Part shown: positions 20,234 to 27,556 of the stretch, in pieces | Position numbering within the stretch: the first letter of the stretch is position 1 | Layout: each line of letters opens with the position of its first letter | IMG/VR virus record: IMGVR_UViG_3300034682_000456 | Coordinates: 1-31,190 of that record | DNA from: a virus | DNA: 31,190 nucleotides | Direction: 5' to 3' (one strand) | Notes under the pieces: generated by a model | What the model was told of the DNA's origin: nothing | What the model saw: the letters and a program-made list of their open reading frames with translations, nothing else | Databases searched by the model: none | Translations under genes and position numbers: made by a program

Positions 20234-22438
20234 CTACTCCAATCCGTAATTCCCGGTCGGCGGCAGGATCTGCTTCATCTTCACCTCGGCCATAAACTTC
20301 TGGGTGTCGTGGGTCTGCTGCTTGTCCAGTTTCTCCAGTTCTACCATCAGCTGTGCCTGGCTCATCTGCTTGGCCTGCGCCAGCTTCATCAGCTCGATGC
20401 GCTCGCGGCGCTGGCTGTCTTCGTGCTGCAGCTGCATGGTGGCCAGCTTGAACTGGCTGGAGAACTCCAGCTCCTGCTGCTTGAGCGATGCCTGCAATTG
20501 AGCCATCTGCAGGGCGCCGGCACTCTTCATCTGGGCAAGCTGAGTCTCGTGGTCAAACTTGGCCTGAGCCAGCTGCTGCTCCATCTGAAGTTTGATAAGC
20601 GCCGGATCTTGCTGGCCAGCTTCTTGCTGCTGCTTGATGGCCGCCTCGTACTCATCCTTGCTGCGCAGCACCTTGGCGTTGTCGATGTGCATGGACTGCA
20701 GCAGGGTCTTCATCGCCTCATAGGGGTTGAACATCGGTGCGAAGTTGGGGTTCTGGCTGTACTTGTCCAGGATCTGGGTCAGCTGGGCGGTCTGGATCTC
20801 CTTGACCAGCAGCGCACTGGTGCCGCGGGCCTGCACTTCGAAGTCTCCCTTGATGGCGGCATCTTCGCTGAACTGCATGTTCCAGTTGTAGAAGCGGCGG
20901 ATCATCGGCTTGGTGATATTGTCGTCGTACTCCTTCACCTGCTGGCGGCGCACGGCGTTGGCCGCGTTCATCAGCATCGACATGCCGCCCAGCGTCGGCG
21001 TCACCTGCCCCTGCTCCCCCTGGCTTATCATTGGCACCCCGGCCTCACGGTCGAGCAGCGAGAGCGCCAGTTGCAGGATATTGGCCATATCGCTCTGGCG
21101 GCTGTCGAAGTGGAACACCCCGAACGCCTTTTGCACCTCGGCATACTGCTGGTTGGAGTCCATCTCCCACACCTTGAAGGGAGTGGCTTCCCAGTTACCA
21201 TCGCTCGGTGTGATGAGTCGCTTGTTTACCACCACCTGCGGCCCGACTGTCTTGGCGGCATTGTCCAACATTGCCCGCCACGCGGAGTTGATGATCCGCT
21301 GCGGGTGGCGCATCAGGTAAGGCATCGACAGGCCGAAGATACTCCCCTCGTCCGGCTCACAGACGTAGACGGAGTAGGGCCACTCCAGAGTATCCATCGG
21401 GTTGATGGTCACTTTCAGGATCACATCACCCGAGAAGATGATGACGCCATCGAACTCGCGCCCATCCAGCCCACTGATATCAACCCCGGCCACCGCCAGC
21501 AGCTCGATAGGCACTGGGCCGTGATAGGTCCACACCTCATAGCGGGAGTCCTGACTGGTGGGGTTGAGCCCGCACAGGTAGCGGATCTGGTCAACGAACT
21601 CGGCATAGCGGGTGCGGGTGGTTGACGGGTCTTGCGCCAGCAGCTTCTCGATCTGCTCGGGAATAAAGCCCATGTCGGTCAGATTGAGCAGCTTGCGCAG
21701 CTCATTCTTGGTCATGTACTCCCGCTCGTAGACAAATTCACAGTCGGCGAAGCGGGTAGCACTCATGTCCGGTACGAAGTCCCACGGCAGCACGCAGCGG
21801 GCACCCGGCTTGAGATCCTTCGCAATCTCGACCGCCCAAGAGCCATCATCGCCTGGAAGCCACGCCTGCTTGATGGCGCTCTCCACGATCGGCCCCTTGA
21901 TGATCCCGGTACCAATCTTGGCGGCATAGTGCAGCATCCGGCGAGACTCGGCGTTGTAGTCGCAGGCGATCAGCTGGTCGTCAATGGTCTTTTCCATCGC
22001 GGTGGCAGCGGCTTGGGCAGCGGCAAGGATCTGCGATGCGGCTTGAGCGCTATCCGTGGGCTGCTGCTCCCCATTGGCGCCGGTCATCATCTGCTTGGCC
22101 AGCAGGGACAGCTTCGGATCTGGCGATGGCGCAATGCCATAGTTCTTGTCATCAACCGGGAACAGCATATCCCCCATCTGGGCCGCCCATGCGTCGGTCT
22201 TCTCGCGGGTGATATTGACGAAGGCTTGCGACTTCTTGGCGTTCTCCAGCTCCTTGACGAACTCCGGCTCGTACTCGCCACGGTACTGGCGCAGGTCATC
22301 CAGCCAGCGTTGCTCGACAAGACTACGCTGCTGCAGCTGGTTATCGAGATCGCGAAAGCGACTGGCACCGAAGACATCAAGGGGCGAAAGCTGCTCCACC
22401 GCCTCGCCAGGCAGTGTAATTTCGGTCGGGTTGTTCAT
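20234..22438 (-). CDS. Portal protein
   Basis: This 734-aa protein starts at the ATG at 22438, 4 nt after the terminase stop; the site is AGGA with a long spacer, so coupling is likely. The N-terminal part (SQAFVNITREKTDAWAAQM), the central QPFGVF/FHFDSR-like stretch and STSALLVKEIQTAQL fit phage portal proteins of the P22/N4 class. Residues about 590-720 form a Gln-rich coiled coil (LAQAKFDHETQLAQMK and following), the long barrel-like C-terminal helix region seen in podovirus portals. It forms the dodecameric channel at one vertex for DNA entry and exit. Size is close to N4 gp59. Confidence 0.88.
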   Translation of the reverse strand: MNNPTEITLPGEAVEQLSPLDVFGASRFRDLDNQLQQRSLVEQRWLDDLRQYRGEYEPEFVKELENAKKSQAFVNITREKTDAWAAQMGDMLFPVDDKNYGIAPSPDPKLSLLAKQMMTGANGEQQPTDSAQAASQILAAAQAAATAMEKTIDDQLIACDYNAESRRMLHYAAKIGTGIIKGPIVESAIKQAWLPGDDGSWAVEIAKDLKPGARCVLPWDFVPDMSATRFADCEFVYEREYMTKNELRKLLNLTDMGFIPEQIEKLLAQDPSTTRTRYAEFVDQIRYLCGLNPTSQDSRYEVWTYHGPVPIELLAVAGVDISGLDGREFDGVIIFSGDVILKVTINPMDTLEWPYSVYVCEPDEGSIFGLSMPYLMRHPQRIINSAWRAMLDNAAKTVGPQVVVNKRLITPSDGNWEATPFKVWEMDSNQQYAEVQKAFGVFHFDSRQSDMANILQLALSLLDREAGVPMISQGEQGQVTPTLGGMSMLMNAANAVRRQQVKEYDDNITKPMIRRFYNWNMQFSEDAAIKGDFEVQARGTSALLVKEIQTAQLTQILDKYSQNPNFAPMFNPYEAMKTLLQSMHIDNAKVLRSKDEYEAAIKQQQEAGQQDPALIKLQMEQQLAQAKFDHETQLAQMKSAGALQMAQLQASLKQQELEFSSQFKLATMQLQHEDSQRRERIELMKLAQAKQMSQAQLMVELEKLDKQQTHDTQKFMAEVKMKQILPPTGNYGLE

Positions 22439-22442
22439 GGGG

Positions 22443-23996
22443 TCAGTATCCTGTTACAGAGTCGGCGGCGCGCTGCGCTGCCCTGGTGGCGTTGCTGTTG
22501 ATGGTCTGCTTGCGATCCCGCTCCGGCATGGCACCCAAGCACAGGTACTGGGATGCGTCAGCAGGGTGGGAATACTGGTTCTTGTCTGGCTGCTCGGTGT
22601 ACTTGGTGGCGCCTGCCACGTTGAGCTGCTTGTACTGGTATCCGGTTTCAAACGCCTTGATGATGACCCGGCAGTGCGGGCTGATAAGCAGGGCTGGCTG
22701 GCCCTTGCCAACAAGGCGTGACATCCACCACCGAACCCCCTCAAGGCGCGCCATCAGGTTATTGGTGTGGGCCGGTTCGGCTGGCATCCCCTTGTTGCTC
22801 AGCACTTCAAAGCAGGTGGTCTCATCCGCCTGACTGCGCCCTACCCCTGCCGGATCCCCCCAGATGGTGAACTCCATGTTGGCGTAACGGCTGGTCAGCA
22901 GTGGCGACAGCTGCTCATCAATGAAGCGCTCGATCCCCATGCCGGTGGCCACCACCTCATCCAGAATGCGCAGCTGCCCGAAGGCGGTGATCTGGCCGAT
23001 GATGGCGGCCGGGGTAAGCCCGAAGTCCATGCCGATGACGATGGGCAGCGACTTGATGGGGCCGAGCTTGTCCTTGGCGACGTGCAGATCCCGGTTGAAG
23101 TGGTCGATAAATACCGGCTTGCCGGTGGCCACGGTGGCAAAGCGGTTGCAGATGCGCGAGCGCACCCAGTTCAGGGTCTTGCCGCCGAGCTGGTCAAACC
23201 AAGCGTCATATCCCTTCTTGTTGTTCTTGACGTTCTCGGCCTTGGGGTTGGCCACGAACCGGCGCCCCAGATAGTCACGGAAGTAGCCCGCATCGATAAG
23301 GGCTTGCAGGTCTGGCGAGATGGGCGCCCCGGGCGATACCTCTACCAGCGCCCCTGGCTGCTCGTAGAAGCTCCAGCCTACTGGCTTGAGGGAGTTGCCG
23401 TCGTCATCCTGCTCGAATTCGAATTTGTGCCACCAGTGGTCCTCGTCAGGGCTGTTGGTGTCCATGATGAGGCCACACCACGTCGGGCCGCCGTCCTTAC
23501 CGGATGGGTAACGGGCCTGCACCGCCCGGGATGCCGCCTCGTTCACAATGTTCAGATCTAGGAACTGCGCCTCGTTAATCCAGACGCCCGTCATCTCTAA
23601 CGACAGCATCTTGCGGATGTCCTTGGGCCTATCCATCGACAGGAAGAAGAACTCCGCCTCGATAATGGTCCTGCCGTCCGGGTGCGGGATCCGCATCATG
23701 CCGACTATCGGGGCGTCGAACTTGATGGGGCACACCTCTTCCGGGATCCAGTCCTGAAAGGTCTTGATGACCGTGGCCTTGAGTTCGCCGTAGGTGTTAC
23801 GGATGCAGACCCAGCGAGTCTTGCGCACGCCGTCAGCGTTGGGCTCCTGATTGATGGATACATCCAGCATGAACATCACGCAGCCGACGCTCTTTCCTGA
23901 GCCTACCGGCCCGCGCACGGCGGCGATCATGGGCCGATCCCGGTGGATAGCCTCAAAGGTCGGGCTCGGGGAGTAGGTAATGGTCCTAATCTCCAT
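22443..23996 (-). CDS. Terminase large subunit (TerL)
   Basis: This is a 517-aa protein. Walker A is G29-P-V-G-S-G-K-S36, Walker B is T136-G-V-W-I-N-E142 with catalytic E142, and the coupling motif is near MDTNSPDEDHWW (178-189). The C-terminal RNase H-like nuclease has D324 in VIGMDFGLTP, then WGDPAG (about 390) and an HPADASQY motif near the end that supplies the last acidic residue. It is the packaging ATPase and headful or cos nuclease. I take ATG 23996 (11-nt overlap with TerS); a GTG at 24008 is an alternative. Confidence 0.93.
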   Translation of the reverse strand: MEIRTITYSPSPTFEAIHRDRPMIAAVRGPVGSGKSVGCVMFMLDVSINQEPNADGVRKTRWVCIRNTYGELKATVIKTFQDWIPEEVCPIKFDAPIVGMMRIPHPDGRTIIEAEFFFLSMDRPKDIRKMLSLEMTGVWINEAQFLDLNIVNEAASRAVQARYPSGKDGGPTWCGLIMDTNSPDEDHWWHKFEFEQDDDGNSLKPVGWSFYEQPGALVEVSPGAPISPDLQALIDAGYFRDYLGRRFVANPKAENVKNNKKGYDAWFDQLGGKTLNWVRSRICNRFATVATGKPVFIDHFNRDLHVAKDKLGPIKSLPIVIGMDFGLTPAAIIGQITAFGQLRILDEVVATGMGIERFIDEQLSPLLTSRYANMEFTIWGDPAGVGRSQADETTCFEVLSNKGMPAEPAHTNNLMARLEGVRWWMSRLVGKGQPALLISPHCRVIIKAFETGYQYKQLNVAGATKYTEQPDKNQYSHPADASQYLCLGAMPERDRKQTINSNATRAAQRAADSVTGY

Positions 23997-24576
23997 CGCC
24001 TTCCCCACCCTTGTTCATAAAGCCCAGGTTCCACAACACCTGAACGCCGGTATTCTTGCCTTTGCGCAACAGTTCGTACTCGATGCGGGCCTTGTCGGTC
24101 AGCGCCTTATCCTTTTCGGACTGCACCCGCTTGTGGTTGGTGCTCTCGACGATGTACGGGATCTCGACGATGGTCTTCTCGAGCTGCACGATGCGGCCGA
24201 GCACGTTATCCATCGCCCTGGTGGTGGAGTTGTAGAGCTTGTAGAGGGACATCCGCTGTTCAATGTCCAGCTCGTCCCCTGGCAGCTCCAGATCCTTGGC
24301 GATGCGGCCGAGCGTCAGCACCCCGTTACGGAACCCGCAGCGCATGGCGACCAGCTCATCGGATAGATTGGCCTTCACCGCATCCTCGATCACCTCATCG
24401 GGAAAGAACTTGGCATAGACCCCGTGCCGCTGAGCAGGCTGGGCCACTTTGGTGGCGCGCGGCTTGTCTGTTTTCTTGCGGTGGTTGCGCTCAGGATTGA
24501 GCGCATCAGTCACCTTGCCGGTCGTGCGGCGCGGTGGCCGCTTGGCTGGCGGCTTCTTGTCTTTGTTATCGGTCAT
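23986..24576 (-). CDS. Terminase small subunit (TerS), probable
   Basis: This is a 196-aa protein. Residues 1-50 are basic, Pro/Lys/Arg-rich and probably DNA-binding or disordered. A helical part with QRHGVYAKFFPDEVIEDAV and ELVAMRCGFRNGVLTLGRI (a helix-turn-helix-like region) follows, then a central oligomerisation helix (EQRMSLYKLYNSTTRAMDNV). It lies directly upstream of TerL, with overlap. The ribosome binding site is weak. Recognition of the packaging start site is inferred from position and architecture. Confidence 0.8.
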   Translation of the reverse strand: MTDNKDKKPPAKRPPRRTTGKVTDALNPERNHRKKTDKPRATKVAQPAQRHGVYAKFFPDEVIEDAVKANLSDELVAMRCGFRNGVLTLGRIAKDLELPGDELDIEQRMSLYKLYNSTTRAMDNVLGRIVQLEKTIVEIPYIVESTNHKRVQSEKDKALTDKARIEYELLRKGKNTGVQVLWNLGFMNKGGEGDGD

Positions 24577-24657
24577 GGTTATCTGGTACAGCGCTCCAGT
24601 GCGTCGATGTAATCGAGCAGGCGAGCCGTAGACTCACCAGAAAGAGAAACCACGCCA

Positions 24658-25212
24658 TCAGCGGCGGGGTTTCATGGTCTCAGTGCGCAGGGAGTCATAG
24701 GCCCGCTCGCAGGCTAGTCCTGATGCTCGAGCTCGGTCATACGCCGCTGCCAGCTCACCCGCTCTTTCGTCAGCCCGGCTGAGCAGGTCGGCGAGCACCA
24801 TGGCAGGTTGCCCGGTTGCCGAGCCTCCTTGGGCAGCGCTGGGATTGCTGGCGCATTGACTTGCTCTGGCTGCCAGACGGCGGGCTTGTTCGCGCAGCCG
24901 GCCAGACTCAACGCCAGCAGCAGCGGCATCAGCTTGTGCTTGGGCGATCTGTTCTTGTGCATGGTCTCTCACCTCATCGATTTCTGCCTGCCGGCGCTGC
25001 TCTTCCTCCCGAGCCTTCAGCTCAGCCTTGGTCCTGGCTGTGGCTAGTCGGGCAGTCTCTTCATTCCACTTCGCCTGCCAGGTCTTGCGCTCCCCCTCCT
25101 CCCCAGCAGAATGGCCGGAGCGATAGATAGCCACCCCACCGCCAGCCAGGGCGGCTATCACCAGGGCGCCGGCCAGGAACGGCAGCGCCTTGCTCTGCGG
25201 AGTCACACCCAT
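24658..25212 (-). CDS. Rz: Rz inner-membrane spanin
   Basis: This 184-aa protein starts at the ATG at 25212, overlapping the endolysin TGA (TGATG). It has one N-terminal transmembrane helix (about 11-31, ALPFLAGALVIAALAGGGVAI) and a long periplasmic coiled coil (about 45-115). The Cys- and Ala-rich C-terminal part ends with the spanin-like AAAYDRARASGLACERAYDSL. It spans the periplasm with Rz1 and fuses the membranes after peptidoglycan is cut. Rz1 is nested entirely inside it. Confidence 0.88.
   Translation of the reverse strand: MGVTPQSKALPFLAGALVIAALAGGGVAIYRSGHSAGEEGERKTWQAKWNEETARLATARTKAELKAREEEQRRQAEIDEVRDHAQEQIAQAQADAAAAGVESGRLREQARRLAARASQCASNPSAAQGGSATGQPAMVLADLLSRADERAGELAAAYDRARASGLACERAYDSLRTETMKPRR
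24714..24962 (-). CDS. Rz1: Rz1 outer-membrane spanin lipoprotein (nested in Rz)
   Basis: This 82-aa protein is read in another frame wholly inside Rz, the arrangement known from lambda. The basic N-terminus, hydrophobic core (LMPLLLALSLAGC) and lipobox L20-A21-G22-C23 predict a lipoprotein with a mature part rich in Pro (KPAVWQPEQVNAPAIPALPK). The lipid anchor places it in the outer membrane, where it pairs with the Rz C-terminus. It is longer than the lambda product, but the layout is standard. Confidence 0.87.
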   Translation of the reverse strand: MHKNRSPKHKLMPLLLALSLAGCANKPAVWQPEQVNAPAIPALPKEARQPGNLPWCSPTCSAGLTKERVSWQRRMTELEHQD

Positions 25213-25703
25213 CACTCCCCCTTACACTTCGCATTGAGGCGCAACCGGTCTTTCCAAAGCCCAGGGCATGTCCGGTTACCCGGCGCCGAGCAGTCCTGAT
25301 TACCGGAGCGCTTGAACAACAGGATCGCCTCGCAGGCACCGGGGTAGTCGCCGACGTTCAGGCGTTTCACGATGGTTGAGCGACAAAAGGCTCCTGGGCC
25401 GATGTTGTGGGAGAGTTCGACGTAGGCATCGAACTCATACTGGTGAAGCGGCACCTTGATGCAGGTCTTGAGGGCATTCTCGAACACCCGCACTTCCCGA
25501 AGGCTCCTGTTCACCGCAGCTACGGGTGTGATGGTGTCACCCATCTTGACCCCTTCGGTACTCCCAAAGCCGATGGTTGGCAACTTGGTCCCGTGTACCG
25601 GGTCAGGGTAAGCCACCGGCTCAAACCCCTCCCGATTCAGGACACCCACAAAGCCTGCGGCACTCAGTGTGAGAGCTGCGATTGCAATGCGGACCTTTCT
25701 CAC
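25212..25703 (-). CDS. SAR endolysin, GH24 lysozyme-like
   Basis: This 163-aa protein starts at a GTG at 25703, overlapping the holin TAG (TAGTG), with GGAGG 7 nt upstream. Residues 4-22 are a weakly hydrophobic Ala/Leu/Gly stretch flanked by basic residues, fitting a signal-anchor-release sequence. The GH24 signature follows: E25, D34 and T43 in REGFEPVAYPDP and LPTIGFGST. The spacing is E-x8-D-x8-T rather than T4-type E-x8-D-x5-T. Four cysteines follow, which may form disulphides in the periplasm. It cleaves peptidoglycan glycosidic bonds once released from the membrane. Confidence 0.9.
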   Translation of the reverse strand: MRKVRIAIAALTLSAAGFVGVLNREGFEPVAYPDPVHGTKLPTIGFGSTEGVKMGDTITPVAAVNRSLREVRVFENALKTCIKVPLHQYEFDAYVELSHNIGPGAFCRSTIVKRLNVGDYPGACEAILLFKRSGNQDCSAPGNRTCPGLWKDRLRLNAKCKGE

Positions 25704-25906
25704 TATGCACCTCCCAAACGCGGCTTAATGATGTTCGACCAGACAAACCAACCCATCTGAACAGCAATCCACAGCAGGGTGGCCGCAAGCACCCAGTCGT
25801 TGAGCGAGTAACCAGCCAAGGTCATGCCGGACACCACTACCGGCGGTGCGGACTTTGCCACACCGGCCGCAGCCGCAGCGGTCGCGAACTCCTCTTCCTT
25901 CCCCAT
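25703..25906 (-). CDS. Holin
   Basis: This is a 67-aa protein with an N-terminal charged segment and an Ala/Gly-rich stretch. A clear transmembrane helix lies at about 37-56 (DWVLAATLLWIAVQMGWFVW), followed by a basic tail (IIKPRLGG). A second weak hydrophobic segment (VVVSGMTLAG) may make it a two-helix class II holin or pinholin. GGGAG precedes the ATG. Being first in the holin-endolysin-Rz-Rz1 cassette supports the role; with a SAR endolysin, a small pinhole-type holin would be enough. Confidence 0.82.
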   Translation of the reverse strand: MGKEEEFATAAAAAGVAKSAPPVVVSGMTLAGYSLNDWVLAATLLWIAVQMGWFVWSNIIKPRLGGA

Positions 25907-25925
25907 TTACTCCCCCTCCAGAAAC

Positions 25926-25949
25926 GACAAAGCCCGCACAGTGGCGGGC
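25926..25949 (-). terminator. Terminator-like hairpin upstream of the holin
   Basis: GCCCGC-ACAGTG-GCGGGC forms a 6-bp stem followed by TTTGTC on the minus strand, a weaker T-tract than the others. It is the second of two tandem hairpins before the lysis cassette. The holin ribosome binding site lies just downstream. Confidence 0.6.
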
Positions 25950-25956
25950 CAGATAC

Positions 25957-25985
25957 AAAAAAGCCGGGCTCAAAAAGAGTCCGGC
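25957..25985 (-). terminator. Intrinsic terminator upstream of the lysis cassette
   Basis: GCCGG-G-CTC / GAG-T-CCGGC forms a stem of 8 pairs with a single non-Watson-Crick pair, a 5-nt loop and TTTTTT on the minus strand. Together with the next hairpin it would block lysis genes unless the polymerase is antiterminated. Confidence 0.82.
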
Positions 25986-26028
25986 TATGATGGATAGATT
26001 TTGTGCCACGCGACCGCAAATAGCAAGC
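25957..26028. repeat. Dispersed boundary element, copy B
   Basis: This is the counterpart of copy A at 8179-8250: terminator hairpin, ATGATGG, ATTTTGTGC and AGCAAGC. Copy B lacks the exact GTGC/GCAC dyad of copy A. The stretch 25907-26054 otherwise contains no gene. Confidence 0.55.
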
Positions 26029-26054
26029 AATCGCAGATATTGGATGCCGTCGGA

Positions 26055-26207
26055 TTATTGACGGTTTTGCAATTCTTGCAGCTTCATCTCCAGCTCTCTG
26101 GTTATTGCATTACTCCGAATCTCGTAGAATCGCATTACAACAAAGCTAATCCTTTCCACGATCATCAAACCAATCGCAATCCATGTCAGCAATTCTTCTC
26201 CGCTCAT
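26055..26207 (-). CDS. Small single-pass membrane protein
   Basis: This 50-aa ORF has ATG at 26207 and GGAG 6 nt upstream. An N-terminal hydrophobic helix (about 6-26, LLTWIAIGLMIVERISFVVM) is followed by a charged amphipathic helix to the C-terminus. It lies between the post-Q genes and the lysis cassette, where small holin-like or antiholin-like proteins sit in some phages. A lysis-timing role is possible but rests on position only. Confidence 0.6.
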   Translation of the reverse strand: MSGEELLTWIAIGLMIVERISFVVMRFYEIRSNAITRELEMKLQELQNRQ

Positions 26208-26292
26208 ATTTTACTCCGCTCTGTAGATTTAAAGCAGAATAACAGAGATTCATTTGACAAGCCCGTCAACGCATGTTATCGGGAATTTTCTG

Positions 26293-26487
26293 CTATTTCA
26301 TCTTCCGGTACCGCTCAACCTGCTGCAGGAAGTAAGCCTGCATGTCACCCTTGTAGTTGCTGGCCTCACTCTCTGCCGGCGTCTTGATCTCCGGGTTCCG
26401 TTCTTTCCAGACCGCATAGGCGGCAGCCTTCTCTACTTCCACCCGCTCTTGGTCTTGCTGCGGCAATTCGCACAAGTTGAAGCTCAA
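26293..26487 (-). CDS. Hypothetical small protein downstream of Q
   Basis: This is a 64-aa, charged, helical protein. I take the TTG at 26487 as start: it overlaps the stop of the upstream gene (TTGA) and has AAGGAG 8 nt upstream. A GTG at 26508 would add seven residues but has no site. A KxxAAAYAVWKERNPEIK helix and a GDMQAYFLQQVERYRKMK C-terminal helix are visible. Function unknown; a DNA- or RNA-binding role cannot be excluded. Confidence 0.55.
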   Translation of the reverse strand: MSFNLCELPQQDQERVEVEKAAAYAVWKERNPEIKTPAESEASNYKGDMQAYFLQQVERYRKMK

Positions 26488-26828
26488 ACCTGATGCTCCT
26501 TCATCCACTCACGAAGGGCATGACTGTGGTAAATGGATCCATTCCACTGGAACTGGTTAATCGTGTCCTCAGCACAAGCCTTTATCAGGTCTCCTGCATC
26601 GGAGTCGAACACCGAGTCATCCTTGAGCTCAATGGTGCAGATACATGCCTTTGAGTCGTAGAACACACTCTTTACATAAGTGTGCAGGTCTGATGTGGCT
26701 AACATATGAGTGAACATCAACATCTGTGATAACTCAGTCGCTTTGGCGTAACGCGACTCTATTTTCACGCCGAATGCGATAATGGTGTCTACGTCTGTCT
26801 GTCGCGCCTTCTCATCGAAATAACTCAT
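26484..26828 (-). CDS. Hypothetical protein in the post-Q slot
   Basis: This is a 114-aa protein from the ATG at 26828 (GAGG 6 nt upstream). It has a mixed alpha/beta pattern with FYDSKACICTIELKDD as a likely strand pair, and an acidic segment with DSDAGDLIKACAEDTI. Codon use is more A/T-rich than in the head genes. It lies just downstream of Q and the presumed late promoter, the position where lambdoid phages often carry accessory genes (shiga toxin genes in Stx phages are the known case). No similarity to a toxin is seen and no function is assigned. Confidence 0.6.
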   Translation of the reverse strand: MSYFDEKARQTDVDTIIAFGVKIESRYAKATELSQMLMFTHMLATSDLHTYVKSVFYDSKACICTIELKDDSVFDSDAGDLIKACAEDTINQFQWNGSIYHSHALREWMKEHQV

Positions 26829-26853
26829 CAACAACCTCGCATATTTCCGTAGG

Positions 26854-26882
26854 AAAACACAAAGGCACCAAGAGGTGCCTTT
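26854..26882 (-). terminator. Terminator downstream of Q (tR'-like)
   Basis: AAAGGCACC-AAGA-GGTGCCTTT forms a perfect 9-bp stem with a 4-nt loop, followed by GTGTTTTCC on the minus strand. It ends 25 nt before the ATG of the next gene. Being just after the presumed late promoter, it could be the terminator that Q overcomes. Confidence 0.7.
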
Positions 26883-26888
26883 GTCTTC

Positions 26889-26926
26889 ATTATCCGCATT
26901 GTATTTGATTGAGTCGCCACTGGAAG
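26889..26926 (-). promoter_or_regulatory. Candidate late promoter (pR'-like)
   Basis: Two -10-like hexamers lie on the minus strand, TACAAT (26898-26903) and GATAAT (26889-26894). Each has only a 3/6 match to a -35 (CTTCCA or GCGACT) at 17-bp spacing. The location between Q and the first late gene is exactly that of lambda pR'. The site is plausible from position and weak in sequence; a Q binding site could overlap it. Confidence 0.4.
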
Positions 26927-26944
26927 TGACCTACATCAGAAAGA

Positions 26945-27556
26945 TCACGCTGCCTTGGCCTTATCCAGGTACTGATGGAATGCCCGAACCGCATCGGCGT
27001 AGCAATACTGCAGCTCTTGGGCGGCGTTGCGCTCTGCGTCGGTGGTCAGTGCTGGGGCTGCGATGTAACCGGCGTGGCAGTGCGGGCAGGCGTGCGGCTT
27101 AGGCTTGGTGAGTTCACCGGTACCAGAGCATGCGGGGCAGCGCCCACCCTGGGTGTCACGCTCACAGCGGGAGACGATAAGCGCCCGTACCCGAGTAGCG
27201 TTATCGAGATCCCCCAGTAACTCCAGCTCCCGGGCCCGCTTCGCTTCACGGCGCCCATAGGGGTGATGGCGTTTGTAGAGTCGCAGCAGTCGCTCGCTGT
27301 CGCCGTTCAGCTCAGCCACGCTCATCACCGCGCTGACCGGGTAACCAGTTACCAGCTGGCGCAGAGCGGTACCGTCGGCAAGGTGGCGGGCACGCAGCAC
27401 CCTAACCCCTATCGGGTGGATATGCTCGGCGTGAGCAAGGGCGGCCAGTACCTCCTCGCGCCCTACGCTATCCGGTGAACGGCCGGAGCGCTGTGATTCT
27501 GCCTCGATGGATACAGCCTTCGGGCCGTGCAGTTTGATAAGAAGCTCGATACTCAT
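26945..27556 (-). CDS. Q: Lambda-type late antitermination protein Q
   Basis: This 203-aa protein starts at the ATG at 27556, which overlaps the stop of the nuclease gene (ATGA); the longer in-frame extension is Arg/Pro-rich shadow. The N-terminus MSIELLIKLHGPKAVS resembles lambda Q (LESVAKFHSPKS). A DnaJ-like zinc finger follows: C140-x2-C143-SGTG and C157-x2-C160. Basic residues cluster in the middle (LYKRHHPYGRREAKRARELE). It loads onto RNA polymerase at the late promoter and lets it pass terminators, which suits the many terminators in the late operon. Confidence 0.85.
   Translation of the reverse strand: MSIELLIKLHGPKAVSIEAESQRSGRSPDSVGREEVLAALAHAEHIHPIGVRVLRARHLADGTALRQLVTGYPVSAVMSVAELNGDSERLLRLYKRHHPYGRREAKRARELELLGDLDNATRVRALIVSRCERDTQGGRCPACSGTGELTKPKPHACPHCHAGYIAAPALTTDAERNAAQELQYCYADAVRAFHQYLDKAKAA

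Noticed and set aside
20309-22501. Two long plus-strand ORFs opposite the portal gene
   Set aside because: Leu/His/Gln-rich antisense shadows of the portal coiled coil and codon bias; no start signals.
24577-24657. Short open frame between TerS and Rz (about 25 codons after a GTG, ending LLDYIDALERCTR)
   Set aside because: The peptide looks slightly protein-like, but there is no Shine-Dalgarno sequence and it is too short to support without comparison.
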